A stretch of 64,000 nt of DNA from assembly GCA_905178155.1 (NCBI GenBank), contig CAJINV010000006.1:564398-628397 (forward strand). Reading direction: 5' to 3'. Made by a program: the position numbers and the translations under genes. Below the pieces are notes generated by a model. That model was not told the DNA's origin. It saw nothing but the letters and a program-made list of their open reading frames with translations, and made no database searches. The DNA is from Amoebophrya sp. A120 (taxonomy: Eukaryota > Sar > Dinophyceae > Syndiniales > Amoebophryaceae). Positions 43,558 to 54,813 of the stretch are shown piece after piece (the stretch's first letter is position 1; each line of letters begins with the position of its first letter).

Positions 43558-44570
43558 GCCAGGGCGTGGGCGTAGTTGAGCGATAGGTCCACAACACTTC
43601 TACCCCCTTCTAGATTAGTTTTTATAAAATCTAAGCTACAACCAGACCTGTACTGAGTGCTTCAACTTCTTGACCTTTTGAAAACATCTTTTGAAAACTT
43701 AACCTTTTCAAGTTTTGGTCTGTTGAGGAGGAGGAAGTAAATGCTGTTTTGGTTTTCCGCGCTGTAGTTCGGTACGAGATTTTTGCAGAACTTTTGGTGG
43801 AAGTAGTCTAAAGTCCTGTTAAAAAGAAGTAGTAACCTGCATTAATACAAATGCCACCTTGAGTGAGGATAGATCTCATATTCTTAATGCAGTGTGCATC
43901 TTGAATAGATCTTACGTTTTTGCGATAATTCTGGAATTCTTGTTCGACGATCATCAGTTTTTCTACCTCAAAAAGATGCTACAAAATAACTCACGCACTT
44001 CTACTGTCAAACAATATTGTATATAGTACTGTTGGTAGTAGTAGCAGTAGGAAGCAGTAGCGATTCCCAGCAAGGGGACGAGAGAAGCGGGGCCAGCTCT
44101 CACCTCACTATACCTTATTTCGCCACTTTCTTCCGCGCGCGTTTGAATTTGGCTTCGTTCTTGGCGCTCTATCATTGTTTTCATGTCTTAGCATTTTTAG
44201 ATATGCATTTAGCTATGCAAGCTTAGCATTAGCTAATGCGGACCTCTTGCAACGGGAACGGATCAGTGTTGTGAATTGCACATACTAAGTAAGTAAGCGC
44301 GCAATAGCATCAGGTTTCGGGTGTTCTCTTCAGGCGTAAGCCCTCACGTTCTTATGCTTTGACATCAGCTTCTTGTAGTTCATCCTGCTCACGAAAAATT
44401 GATTTGTTGAAAAGTAGGTGTAATGCTCGTTCTTATTGTGTAGTCCTCCTGCGGAACAAGTGCAATCTGTCGTGTGGGGGGGAGTTCCCTCTCTTTTTAA
44501 AAAAAGCGCACACACGACTCCTTCATGTTTAATAGCGTTGTCATTCGTAGCACGCATCGTTGTCACGTTA

Positions 44571-44622
44571 TTAGGCCCTTGCTCGCTCTCATCAGCATAC
44601 ACGACGCATTGCTAATTTTACT
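44571..44622. repeat. Dispersed spacer repeat, copy 2
   Basis: Second copy of the repeat at 43489-43557; it ends close to the stop of gene I, so it may lie in the 3' untranslated region. Confidence 0.85.
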
Positions 44623-44666
44623 TTTACTATGGCACCTGTGCAGCTGCCTGGTATGTTCGCCGATAC

Positions 44667-46942
44667 TTACCTGGCACGTCGACCGCATCCCAGACGCCCC
44701 AAAAACCTCCTGGCGTTCTCAACACGAGCAGCAGCGTCGTGCAGCGCCGTAATGAGCGCGGGCTGTCGCAGGGCATTCTCGTTTACCGTTTCGACGAAAT
44801 CACGCAAGCTGAGACGTACCACCTCCAGGACGGAATTAGGTGTGCCGAAAAAGGATGTTTCGTGCCCCGGCCTCAAGAAGAACGTGCCTCGCATGAAATT
44901 GTCCGTCACGGTTTTCTTTTTCTTCGAATTACTGGTTCGAATACACGCAGAGCATCTTCGTCCCAACCACTCCTCCACATGCGCGTCCAGCACAGCTTCC
45001 AGGTATCTCAAATACGCCACCCATTGCTTTGCCCGATGCGCCACCAACTCCGCTCCGGTACTAGTACCCTCCGCGGGACGTTTACCGGCCACAGCGTCGA
45101 TGCTTGCTTTCATTTCAGCCGTGAGCCATAGGCCTGTCGGAAGTTTCCGCTCTTGTCCATTTATCATCTCGAATTTCAACCCCGTGTGCCCGAGTGTCAG
45201 GATCTGAATCTGAGTTTCACGATCCAATTTTTCTTGTCCGGTAAAAAGTCCTGCAATGTTTTCTGGAGAAATTTGGAAACTGTTGCTCTTCCCCCCTGGC
45301 AAAATTTCGTCAACGTCAAACGACTTTCTTGACTGCTTGATCCAGCCTAAGCCAGCGTGCAAAGTTTTCACGGCATCTTTGAGAAGCCAGAGTTTGCCGC
45401 GCAGCCAGGCCACCATCTGGCTTTCCGTTTTCGCCGTTCCGTCGGCGTTCCGTTCTAGCTGCAGTACCGTGGTGGAAAATGTTGCAAGGAGAGTGACCGC
45501 CTCTTGCAGTTGCTGCTCATTTGGCACGGGGCGGTGCTCATCCAGAAGCGGTACCTTCGCGTAGCTCTTCTGGCAGAGTCGCAGCACCGCCGGAAGGAGT
45601 AAACGGTCGTCTGCTCTTTCTTCCCCCAGCGCCCCCAACTTAGCGAAGTCGTGCACGAACGCCAACAGAGTCGCCTTCGTGCGGTACGGCTTTTCCGGTC
45701 GATTCATCGCGATCTGAGATGCGCTTGCGAGCCTTCCGTACTGGTCCCGATGGCTGTACACCGCGGTGCCTTGGCTTCGATAAGAAAACGGCGCCTTTGT
45801 GCCGGACGCGCGGTTCGACACTACCGCCTCCAGGAACCGTTTCTGAAAAGAGTTTAGCTTACCCTTTAGATGCTCACCAGTAGACCTTCTCGTCAGCGGC
45901 GTCCCGGGGCTGAAGGGGCCTGGCAAAAGATCAAGCCCTTTGTAGTGCAGCTCAATCTCGAAGGGACCTCCACTTCGCCGTGTCGTGTCTGCCGTGACGT
46001 ACAGCCTGAATCCACGCGTCGTGTCCGCTGGCGCCGGTGGCGGGCGGTACGCCTCGCTTGGCGCCAAAACGATAAAGACGCCATTCTTCATATTGCCGTT
46101 CGTCTCCGCTAAACCGAGGCTCGTGGCAGTGTAGGCTTCCCAGACCCACGTGTTCGCTCCGCCGTGGGGATCATCACGAAGCATGTTATTAAGGGTTTCG
46201 GCTGCTGCTTTTTTGTATCAAATGTAAAAATGTCTGGGTCTGGAAACTTGTGATGCTGTGTGGCGTATCATGAGGAGGCCACAATTGCTGGCTCAGCATG
46301 ACAAGTTTCTGAGCTTCTAGGTGTTGCCTATTCTGCATGACAAACTACGTTTCTGCATGACAGAAGAGTGGGGCTCTTTGGCAATGTGCATGACAGATTT
46401 AAGAGTCATGCCAGACAAGCATGACAAACTTGCAGTCTTCCAGACCCAGACATTTTTACACTTGATATTTTGGCTGCTGCGTGTCCGGCTTCGGTGGGCC
46501 GTCTCCGATCGCGGTCTGTGCGTTCGGGGATCCGTCCACCACCTGAAGTAGTAGCTATCAACTGTAAAGATGTCTGGGTCTGGAAGAGTGTTTGAACTTG
46601 TCATGCAGGTTTTCCATGACCCATGAGGTCTGGAATGCGGGACCTAGTCGATGACAGAGTCTACTGTGAGGTCTCTGCTATGCCTATCCTACATGAGAAA
46701 CTCCCTCCCAACTTGATCGACGAAAGTGGACAGCTGCTTTTGGCCCTGATGCAACACAGATTCTCGCATTCTTCGGATCTTCTAGAATGACAAGTTGCAA
46801 TCTTCCAGAGGACCCAGACATTTCTGCAATCCATACTAGCCAACAACTTCCCACTCGTGCCCGTGATCAGCGCGGACGACGACGCGGACAACAACGCCGC
46901 CACCAGCCGCACAGCTGCAGAAGAAGACGATGAAAACGGCAT
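44667..46942 (-). CDS. Gene I: probable secreted protein, 577 aa, unrecognised
   Basis: Exons 46942-46836, 46550-46468 and 46210-44667. The N-terminus (MPFSSSSSAAVRLVAALLSA, then SSSALITG) is a good signal peptide. A basic, Pro/Arg-rich stretch follows, and then about 500 residues in one exon with ordinary globular composition (for example NTWVWEAYTATSLGLAE, GGPFEIELHYKGLDLLPGPF, TLLAFVHDFAKLGALGEE, AKQWVAYLRYLEAVLDAHVE). No transmembrane segment beyond the signal, and no family recognised; a secreted parasite protein is one possibility. Both introns are introners, in the first 250 coding bases. The antisense frame at 44629-45207 is open only because of codon composition. Confidence 0.8.
46216..46467. 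mobile_element. Introner family 1, 252 bp (gene I)
   Basis: Flanks TTTTG / TTTTG exact. Ends TATCAAATGTAAAAATGTCT and CATTTTTACACTTGATA. Confidence 0.95.
46556..46835. mobile_element. Introner family 1, 280 bp (gene I)
   Basis: Flanks GTAGC / CTAGC (4 of 5). Ends TATCAACTGTAAAGATGTCT and ATTTCTGCAATCCATA. Follows the signal-peptide exon. Confidence 0.92.
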
Positions 46943-48586
46943 CTTCCCTCGTCCTGTTGTCGTGCTTGAACAAGCAGTCTTTGATTCAAAGTAACAGCCT
47001 AGTGCTTCGATTTGGGTAACGACCACCGGTTCTTGGTCGTGAGTAAAGTAAAATCGGTTTTAGTTTTCTTTTTGTCGTTGGTACTTATACTTAGTATTTT
47101 GTTGTGGTAGAAATAAAGGTACTAGTTGTGGTAGAACTAGAAATAAGTGCTGTGGTCTGTATGGTCTACTGCAGTAGATAAACAGACTAGAGAGTTGTCT
47201 ATTGGTTTAGTGTTCTTTTTGTCGGTGGAAATAAAACCATGGGTATACAAAGTTTTGGTACTTAAAAACGGCTGTAGGAGTGGTCTACTAGGTAGGAGGA
47301 GTGGCTTACGTAGTATTAGTCTACTGGTGTAGGAGATCGGAGTTCTTGAGGAAAGCAACTGTGGGGGTGATGTAGCAGAGAATCCAAGTCGTCAACTTTA
47401 GTGATACTAGAACTAGATCCGTGACGAGGACCTTGCATTATCAAGTCCCACACAAGAAATTTTTACCGACTGATTTCATGAGAGAACATCATTTTTCGGA
47501 ATTTTCGTTCGTGTTTTAGGTTTAGCATAAGGCCGCGCATAGTACTTCTATACCGATGGATTGATTGAAATTGAAAGACCATCCAATTTGCGCTCTTACA
47601 TTAGAGATTTGGATCTCGCTCGTGTTTTAGCATGAGGCCGGGCATAGTATGAATGATCGAAAGACCGACATACAACTGTCACTTTCTCCATGCTGAAAAA
47701 GAACATAGTAGTACTGACACCGACAAAAAATCTTCATAGTAGTACTTACACCGCAGACGATCTTCTTCATGGATATGAATCCTCAGGACGGGGATCTCTT
47801 TCGGCCCTTGATAATGCCTGTTGGCCCTACTTGCCTGTAGTTTACAATTTCTAAGTTGAAAAAAATCATCTGTGTTCTATCAGCTTCAAAAGAACAATTC
47901 CAGAGGGCCAGCAACAGAGCACCTGATCATGCGCTAGCACCACAGGAACTCATAGTACATTGCATGAAAAACTGGCCGCATAGCCCGGTACCCTGGCCGA
48001 CTTTTTTTAGGCGTAGGACCAAAACTTCGTATGTATTTTTTTAGAACGGTTTATAATTTACGGTTTATTTACAAAGACCCGAGCAACTGGACCGCATCGC
48101 AGGAAACAAAAATTAATGTATACTGCGTGTACAACTTTTGTTGCTTATATTTATTATTTCTCAGCTGCTTTAGTAGTTGTTGTAAGTGCCACGTACAACC
48201 GGTGTTGAAAACATCGCTCCGGGCAGATGTTCTTGATGTCCTGTCCTGCGCAAGAATAGTAGCAATAATTATCCTGCTCACGACGACCCTAAAGAACTCC
48301 AAACGAACCAACGCGTTTATTCAGGCGAGGAAATTAAGTGAACGCCTCTCCTGCAGCTGTTGGGGGTCCTTGCTACCAGTTTATTTCTGAGTCGTATATT
48401 ATCTGTGTTCCATCAGCTTCAAAAGAATGGAGAAAAAGACTGTCTTTGCGGGAAGTTTCGATAGTACTGTCAAAAATACTCGATAAGCCTTTGCTGGTCG
48501 ACGTCAAAGAAACTAAACATTTGTCTATAACGTGTTCCTCCTGTGGTCCTCCTGCAGGTTTTCCTTCCTGCAACATGTTGTCCGAT
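46943..48586. other. Spacer between genes I and J
   Basis: About 1.6 kb. Two loose direct repeats: TCGTGTTTTAG plus AGGCCG-GCATAGTA near 47510 and 47622, and ATCTGTGTTC-ATCAGCTTC then AAAAGAA near 47868 and 48398. No introner elements or convincing frames. Confidence 0.6.
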
Positions 48587-50961
48587 TTACTTCACTGCCT
48601 CCAGCGCCCCTGGCCCAGGTATCCAAGGAAAAAACATTGTAGGTGTGACTTTTTTGGAGGAACAGCATGACAAATATCTCTTGTCGATCATGACAGCGAA
48701 AACCTGTCATGCGCAGATAGTACGTAGAAACGCGCGGCCTAACTGGACCTCACAATGCATGACCAGCATTTCTTCTTGACCAACACATTCACTTTGTGCG
48801 CCGCATCACAAACTTACACTAACAATGTTTTTTTCTTCTATACCTGGCTCGACTTGGGAATCATTGCCATCCTCACTGTGGTTTTCCAGAATCAAATGTA
48901 AAAAATATCTCTGGACGTCTGGAAAGATGGAGACAATTTCTCATGGCCTTCCTTGGATACGGCCAGAGGCTCTTCTCGTACGGCTCAACAGCATGACAAG
49001 TTTTTGTTATTTTCCTCGGCATTTGCTGGCGAGGTTTAGCAATCGTCGATTTAGCATGACACCCTTTCAACATCCACCACGAAAGGACTTCTGGTTCTGC
49101 CCACTCGTCCTATCCATGCATTACAGATCATGCTCTCCTTCAGATTCTTTCGCATCACAAATCCAGACCCAGATCGGTGTTTGCAATGCATATCCAGAAT
49201 CGGCCCACACTTAGTCTCCGACTGATCCCGTTCCTCGCTGATGCGCCTTATGCCAGAGAAAAAAGCAGGCAGGGCCGATCATTATTTGTGATGCAAAAAT
49301 AAATACACACTAAAATTTGTCATGGGCGGCCCCATAGCATGCTGTTTACTTAGGATGCGCAACACATTTTTTTTTGTGTGTTTATTTTTGCATTACAGTT
49401 TTTATGACCTGCCTGCTTCTTTCTGTGTGATACGCCTGCGGTAAAAATTATAGCGAAGTTTTGTAGCTTTCATGCTGATTGTTTTTTCGAAGTACTAGTA
49501 CTTTGCATGATCGAAATCACTGTATCAATCTTTCGCAATAAGAACGCTACCCATGGTCATGGTGCATCATCTGCGACCGCATTTATTTCCGAACAAAGTA
49601 CTTTGCAACACAGGACCAAATCGCGAAAATTTTCGGGTAAAAATTTTGTTTCTGTATTACCTGGTTAGCGTCATCCGAGTTGTAGCGCTTCTCGAGCTCA
49701 AACTTCGCCCCTGGTAGGACAACGTGTTATAATTTCTCGCGGCCCTCGTCTGGGATGATGACGACGATGATGACGATGACCTGGATAGGTCGAAGCGAGC
49801 GAGGTCCTCGTCGAACAAACTGCAAGCGGTTGCTATGAACTGCAAAAGTATCGCACTCGTATAAATGCATTACAAATTTCCTCAGCATGATGAGAAATCA
49901 AATTTGTAATGCGGATATACCTTAACAAAAGGATTTGCAATGCATGATTGCAATACGAGTACGATACTTTTGCACAGGATAGTCGCACCACTTCTACCCG
50001 ACAAGGACGTCATGGGCCCTCTCCTTGAATAAACAGTGCCCCCCAGGACCTCCGCATCGGAGGCGCTCCGGGCCAGGGAATATCAAATGTAAAAATGTCT
50101 GGGTCTGGAAGAATGCAACTTGTGATGCTGAATTTGGATTTCCAAAAAATCTGTATTGCATGAGCAGCAAATAAAGGAACGCATCTTTTGCTACGCGGAC
50201 AGGGCATTTGTCATGCGGAACAGGCATCGCGAAGCCCTCAAGAAATCTGTGATGCTAGGGCATGCATCACAGACATCATGGCCAATGCAAAACATGCATG
50301 ACAAGTCTCAGAATCTTCCAGACCCAGACATTTTTACATTTGATAGGGAATAATCGCTCGGCATTTTGTCGCCCGAGTAGGTTAGAGACCGAAGCCTGCT
50401 CGTCACTGCCGTTCCAGTAGGACAGAAATTTTTTTCCGACAGCGCAGTAGACGTACTCGTTGTAAAGCTAAAGCGCTTGCTCGGCTTAATAATACTTTTT
50501 CCAGTTCTTGCAGCAGCAGCAGCAGCAGCAGTGGCAGCAGCACTAAGCGAAGAAGCAGCTTGGAGTTCTTGCGGACCGGTCCGCCCGCTCGTTTCAAGAA
50601 GAAAGCTGGACGTCGACGCGACGGGGAGGTTCTTTGCACCACCGCGGTGTCGAGACGAGAGAGTGCAAGAACCCCGTTCATCCACCTCGTGTGTACTGTA
50701 CGTGCGCTGCTGTAGTTCTTTTGCGTGTAGTAGTACTGTGTCGACCTGGTTGGAGGGTGTTGAAGCGTCGACACCGCGATGCCGGGCGCTAGTAGCATCC
50801 TCTTCGCAGTGAACCGTACGTGCTGCAGCCGTTGTTCCGGAGCTTTCACACCCGTTAGCATGAGAAGTGGCGAATTTGTAGTGAATTTTGCATGACAAAG
50901 TGCAGATGAGTCCGGCGGGGCGTTGTCCCTCTTGCCCTTCTGGGAAGTGGGTTCTGCACAC
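48587..50961 (-). CDS. Gene J: Ser/Ala/Arg-rich protein, about 333 aa, unrecognised
   Basis: Exons about 50961-50346, 50075-49982, 49828-49661, 49435-49433, 49243-49193, 48884-48843 and 48614-48587. The start at 50961 is provisional: exon 1 contains one copy of the dispersed repeat (50781-50840) shared with the GC-rich spacer, so its upstream part may not be real. Visible are an Ala run near 50.5 kb, a nine-Ser run near 49.75 kb and polar C-terminal exons. No domain recognised. One intron is GT-AG (49436-49660, donor GTAATA); it abuts the introner at 49249-49432 with only three exon bases between. Total coding length is divisible by three after all removals, which supports the downstream exons. 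Confidence 0.6.
48620..48842. mobile_element. Introner family 7, 223 bp (gene J)
   Basis: Flanks CCAGG / CCTGG (4 of 5). Ends TATCCAAGGAAAAAACATTG and CAATGTTTTTTTCTTCTATA. Confidence 0.9.
48890..49192. mobile_element. Introner family 1, 303 bp (gene J)
   Basis: Flanks TCCAG / TCCAG exact. First base changed (AATC for TATC); right end GTTTGCAATGCATA. Confidence 0.88.
49249..49432. mobile_element. Introner family 6, 184 bp (gene J)
   Basis: Flanks CGCCT / CGCCT exact. Ends TATGCCAGAGAAAAAAGCAG and CTGCTTCTTTCTGTGTGATA. Its right flank copy overlaps the acceptor of the GT-AG intron 49436-49660. Confidence 0.92.
49834..49981. mobile_element. Introner family 4, 148 bp (gene J)
   Basis: Flanks GTTGC / GTCGC (4 of 5). 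Ends TATGAACTGCAAAAGTATCG and CGATACTTTTGCACAGGATA; nearly the same as 5776-5925. Confidence 0.93.
50081..50345. mobile_element. Introner family 1, 265 bp (gene J)
   Basis: Flanks GGGAA / GGGAA exact. Ends TATCAAATGTAAAAATGTCT and CATTTTTACATTTGATA. Confidence 0.95.
50781..50835. repeat. Dispersed repeat R, copy 1
   Basis: GCGCTAGTAGCATCCTCTTC then GCAGTGAACCGTACGTGCTG and CAGCCGTT. Lies within exon 1 of gene J. Confidence 0.9.
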
Positions 50962-52044
50962 CGACCGCGGAAGTTGTCAAGGCTTATGCGGCGGGCGGCT
51001 TCTAGACATGGCCTGGGCGTCGTTCTTTGCCCATATCTTTTCGTCTCCCTGTGCTCGCATAAGGGCACAACACTGCAACAGCCACAGCAAAGACGCCAAA
51101 CATAAGGGCTCCGGAGCACATAACATAGGCAAGATGAAGGCGCGAAAGCAAGGGCGAAAGGACCAGGCCGAGAGCTTTGACGCGTCTATCCGGCAGGCGC
51201 GTGAACTCTCCCGGTCTTTTCGGCAGAATATAGGCGGGCTGAGGGCAGCAGAGGGCGCTTGTCTTTTCCCCTCGGCGCCAATTCCTAGGGCCTATTTGCG
51301 GACTTTTTTGAGCACTTTTCTGCGCTAAAGTTTGCTTATCACGGTCGAAAAGGGGCGCCCGGTGAGTTTTGGGGTGAATTTTGAAAAGGGCGCCGGTGAA
51401 TTTTGAAATCCGGCTCCTGTTCAAAATTCGCTAGCGCATGGGAAACTCCGGGTTTTGCGGCTTCAAAAAAGTGTCCCAAAAACAACAACCTTCAAAATTC
51501 ACCAAGAGAATTCTTGACCTGGGAGCCACGTCGAAAAAGAGTTTCTCCGGAGGCAAAAACACACCTGGGGAGTTGTAAGCCGAGCACAGCAGGCGAAGCA
51601 AGCTAGTGCCCGTGGCCGAGTCGTGCCTTCCCTTTTACCCGAGGCTACTCCCAGATATCCAATTCCAAGCCACGACCGCAACTCATGAGAGCGCACGTGT
51701 TGAACTAGTGCCCCTGTGTTCAGGCGTCGCCCTCCGTCCCTTTCGACCATTCCGGAGAGGCACTTCTGAGGCAGACGCGCAGAAGAATAAGAGCCCCCCG
51801 ATCCACCTTCTCTGGTCGTTAAATACGCACTACACAGCCCGGCGGGCCTTCGAAAGACCACTTCTTTCGGTCCCGCAAGCGCCACCACGCGATGAGCAGC
51901 CCTCCGCGCTGTGTGGGATGCTTGGGCTCGTGTCCATACGCAGCGCACTTCTCTTTTAACTAAATGCAAAGGCAAGCCATGCAATACAAATTCACTGCAA
52001 ATTCACCCTTCTGTACGCTAACGACCGTTGAAGACATAAGCCGA

Positions 52045-52118
52045 GCGCTAGTAGCATCCTCTTCGCAGTGAACCGTACGTGCTGCAGCCGTTCCGGTGGG
52101 TGCTAATGCTTTTGACGT
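52045..52118. repeat. Dispersed repeat R, copy 2
   Basis: Shares the 5' part (GCGCTAGTAGCATCC) with copy 1 and the 3' part (CCGGTGGGTGCTAATG) with copies 3 and 4. Confidence 0.9.
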
Positions 52119-53014
52119 AGTATCTAGCACGGGCGGTCGCTCCGCGACCGCCGGAGAGGTATGGAGTAGACAAGGAAACGATGGGCCCGATTTCCTACTA
52201 GGAAGGTTGCAGTCCTCACGGGGAAGGGGAGGGGATTCTCCTGGGGGCGAAAACTCTACAGGCGCAGGGCTTTTATTAAGTGCGCCCGAGCCCCCGCCCT
52301 AGAGAAAGACAAAGGCACGACAGCGGCTCGCCCCAGGCCCCAGGAGAAGGAGAAGCTCCGGGAAACCGATCGAAAGAACACCCGGGGCGAGCCCACCTTG
52401 GGAGGGGACGAGCCTTCCGGGATGTTCCCAATTTGCGAGCACCCCCCCAAGTTGCGAGCCTTACGGGCGGCTGCTCCTCATTCTAGTTACGCCCCGGGGC
52501 TGCTTTTGACGGGGCCCACAGAACCGCAGCTGCGGAAACTGCACGACAAAGAACCCGGCCAGCCAGCCAGGTGCAGCCAGCACAGTGGGACTGGGCGCGC
52601 TGTGTGTGATAACCATTCAGGGCACCGAAAGAAGTCTCCGTTTTCTTTGTGCAGGGCGGCGGGAGCATCCACACCAGGGGGCCGCCCCCGCGAGGCAAAA
52701 CATGCCGGCCCACACAAAGTGCGCGCAAAGCCATCCCCAGCACCGTGGCCGGCCCGGAGGGAGTTCCTTCGCCGGCACCTGCGGGCGCAGCAGCACGCGC
52801 CGCGCCACCCTCGGTCAGATAAAGAAGCGCTCGCCCTCCCACGGCTGCGCCCCCTTTTCCCGGGAACGAGCGCCACGTCCCGCGCGACCACACAGGTACT
52901 AATTGCTCGGCGCTAGTTTCTCCACAGGGGGCAAGGGAAGCCAGCAGCGCGGGCGAGCTTTGTGGCGCAACCCCGGGGCGAACCACCCCGCGCGGCAGTT
53001 TTCTTTTTCTTTTT

Positions 53015-53160
53015 CTACTAGTAAGCTTTCTCCTAGTAAACTCTCTACTAGTACGCTTACTAGTAGTTTTTTTGCTTGCTTGTCACGATAAGATCACTAG
53101 CAGCGCAGCCTACTAGTAAAATTCTCGGGCTTTCCTTGCTAGTAAGATTTTACTAGTAGA
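53015..53160. repeat. ACTAGTA-rich patch
   Basis: CTAGTA occurs seven times within about 145 bases, spaced irregularly, next to C/T-rich runs. Function unknown. Confidence 0.7.
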
Positions 53161-53216
53161 AATCGGGCAATATTACGCCAATCGATTTTCTTGCCGTATA
53201 GTATATAGGGTATTGA

Positions 53217-53272
53217 CTCTTCGCAGTGAACCGTACGTGCTGCAGCCGTTCCGGTGGGTGCTAATGTTTTTG
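53217..53272. repeat. Dispersed repeat R, copy 3
   Basis: Starts at CTCTTCGCAGTGAACC and runs through GTGGGTGCTAATGTTTTTG. Confidence 0.9.
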
Positions 53273-54368
53273 GTTGTCAAGGTAAAGTCTCAACGTTTCG
53301 AAGTCAACGTTTGGACCTCAACGATTTCCAACATTCAATGTTTGCGATCATCTTTGCGATCCCGGATGACAAAATCCGTGCGATATATTTTTGATGGCAT
53401 AAACGCAGAAAGTGTGGGTGTGCTGTCTGCACTGCAAGAATGCTGCGACCGAAACACATGCAACACCCTTGCGTTGATGGTGATTTCCAGACTCCTCTAG
53501 AAACCCACCACAACAGAGAGACACTCCGTGGCGAACTCGTCTGGAAGCCTATGTGTAGCAAAAAGCTCCTACCTCGTCTACCAGCGCTAACCCGCTGCGC
53601 TTGCCTATACCACGAGGACAACGAAAAACCACACCAAGCCGCTGAATGTGCAAGGTTACGTAAGAAAGACGCCCGCCCAAAAAGCCCCGCGCCCAACATT
53701 TGCTCGCGGGCATGTTCGATCGCCCTCGCCCTAGCTCGCTATTTTTGCATACACACCCGGGCGAGTATGAAAAAGGGCAGAGGCGGGATCACTTTGGGCC
53801 CTGTGCAGTGCGACCGCCCGCTCAGCCCTGGCGGTGGTGAACCCCACTACCAGCCCCCGAACACGACTCCTCCACCCCCAGGCAAGAGTGACCACGCCAG
53901 GTCGCTGACCTGCGGGAAAGACCGCGCTGCGGCCCCCGACGACATCACACCTGCGCCACTACCGCCCCGCAGCATTGAAGACCGGGCGCCCGCAACCAGT
54001 AGAGCGCCCCGCCCCGACCAGAAGCACGGGCCTCCTACGAGTCTGCAGCCAATCAGTGGCAGCAGCCAATCAGTAGTAGTAGTGCCGGAATAAAAAAACC
54101 GACTCTCTCACATTCGCTGCTGGATGAAGATGGAAGTCTTATTTTACATTCGCTGGCCGGGCAGCGAACACAAGCGGAGAGTCCGCGCGTGGCAGCATGC
54201 GCAGGCCAATGCGGTGGGGCGGCGCGCGGCAACAGAGGCGGGGGCGGCCCAGCGACGGCTCAACAGGGCACGTCACAGACATGCCTTCGCGGCGCGGCTG
54301 TGAGGCGCTTTTGATTGCTCGCCGGCGGTGTCGCCGGATTCCGCTAAGTAAAAACGCAAAAAATAAGG

Positions 54369-54427
54369 CCGCAGTGAACCGTACGTGCTGCAGCCGTTCC
54401 GGTGGGTGCTAATGTTTGTGACGCAGT
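54369..54427. repeat. Dispersed repeat R, copy 4
   Basis: Starts at GCAGTGAACCGTACG and runs through GGTGCTAATGTTTGTGACGC AGTAG, close to copy 2 in its last bases. Confidence 0.9.
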
Positions 54428-54813
54428 AGTAGAACTCGCGCACCTGGTCGTAGAGGGATGATGACGTTCTTGATCAGCCTGCCCAGACTCCGCCCCCGCG
54501 GTCGCTGCACTATGGCTGTTGCTCCGCTCGCGAGCGAGCGGAGCCACAGCCCGCTCGCTCGAAGTAGACGGGTAAAAAGTCGCAAAGTCCCCCGACACAT
54601 CGGCATCGAAGTCTGTGCCAGAAGACGATCTGCGGCTGTGGTCCACAGTGTGGTCATCGCGGGACGAACAGACACTAGAGCCGCTGCTGTCGTTCGAAAA
54701 GTCGTCCTCGTCGGTCGAATTGGAATTGCTGCTCATTTGTTCCCGCAAATAAAGGCCACCCCTCGCTGCTCGCGGTTCTCTCCCCCCGGCGACAAGCCCA
54801 TCCAGTGTGTCCT

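Larger units (their letters stand above)
42284..44666. other. Spacer between genes H and I
   Basis: About 2.4 kb. Contains a doubled TCCTACGACAACGAT near 43140-43172 and two copies of a spacer repeat listed separately. A plus-strand frame at 43029-43340 (103 aa) has no recognisable feature. No introner elements. Confidence 0.6.
50962..54813. other. GC-rich spacer between genes J and K
   Basis: About 3.85 kb, clearly richer in GC than the rest and without any introner. Many long frames on both strands are a result of composition; none has a known feature. It contains the dispersed repeat below, GGTGAATTTTGAAA twice near 51.37-51.40 kb with its complement near 51.49 kb, and an ACTAGTA-rich patch near 53.02-53.16 kb. 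Confidence 0.65.

Noticed and set aside
44629-45207. Plus-strand frame of 192 aa
   Set aside because: Antisense to gene I, which has a signal peptide and two introner joins in its favour.
51002-51424. Minus-strand frame of 140 aa as an upstream exon of gene J
   Set aside because: No join to the frame of exon 1 and no motif; start of J left at 50961 instead.
50962-54813. Several frames of 100-240 aa in the GC-rich spacer
   Set aside because: Present in all six frames as expected for high GC; no domain, start context or consistent intron structure.
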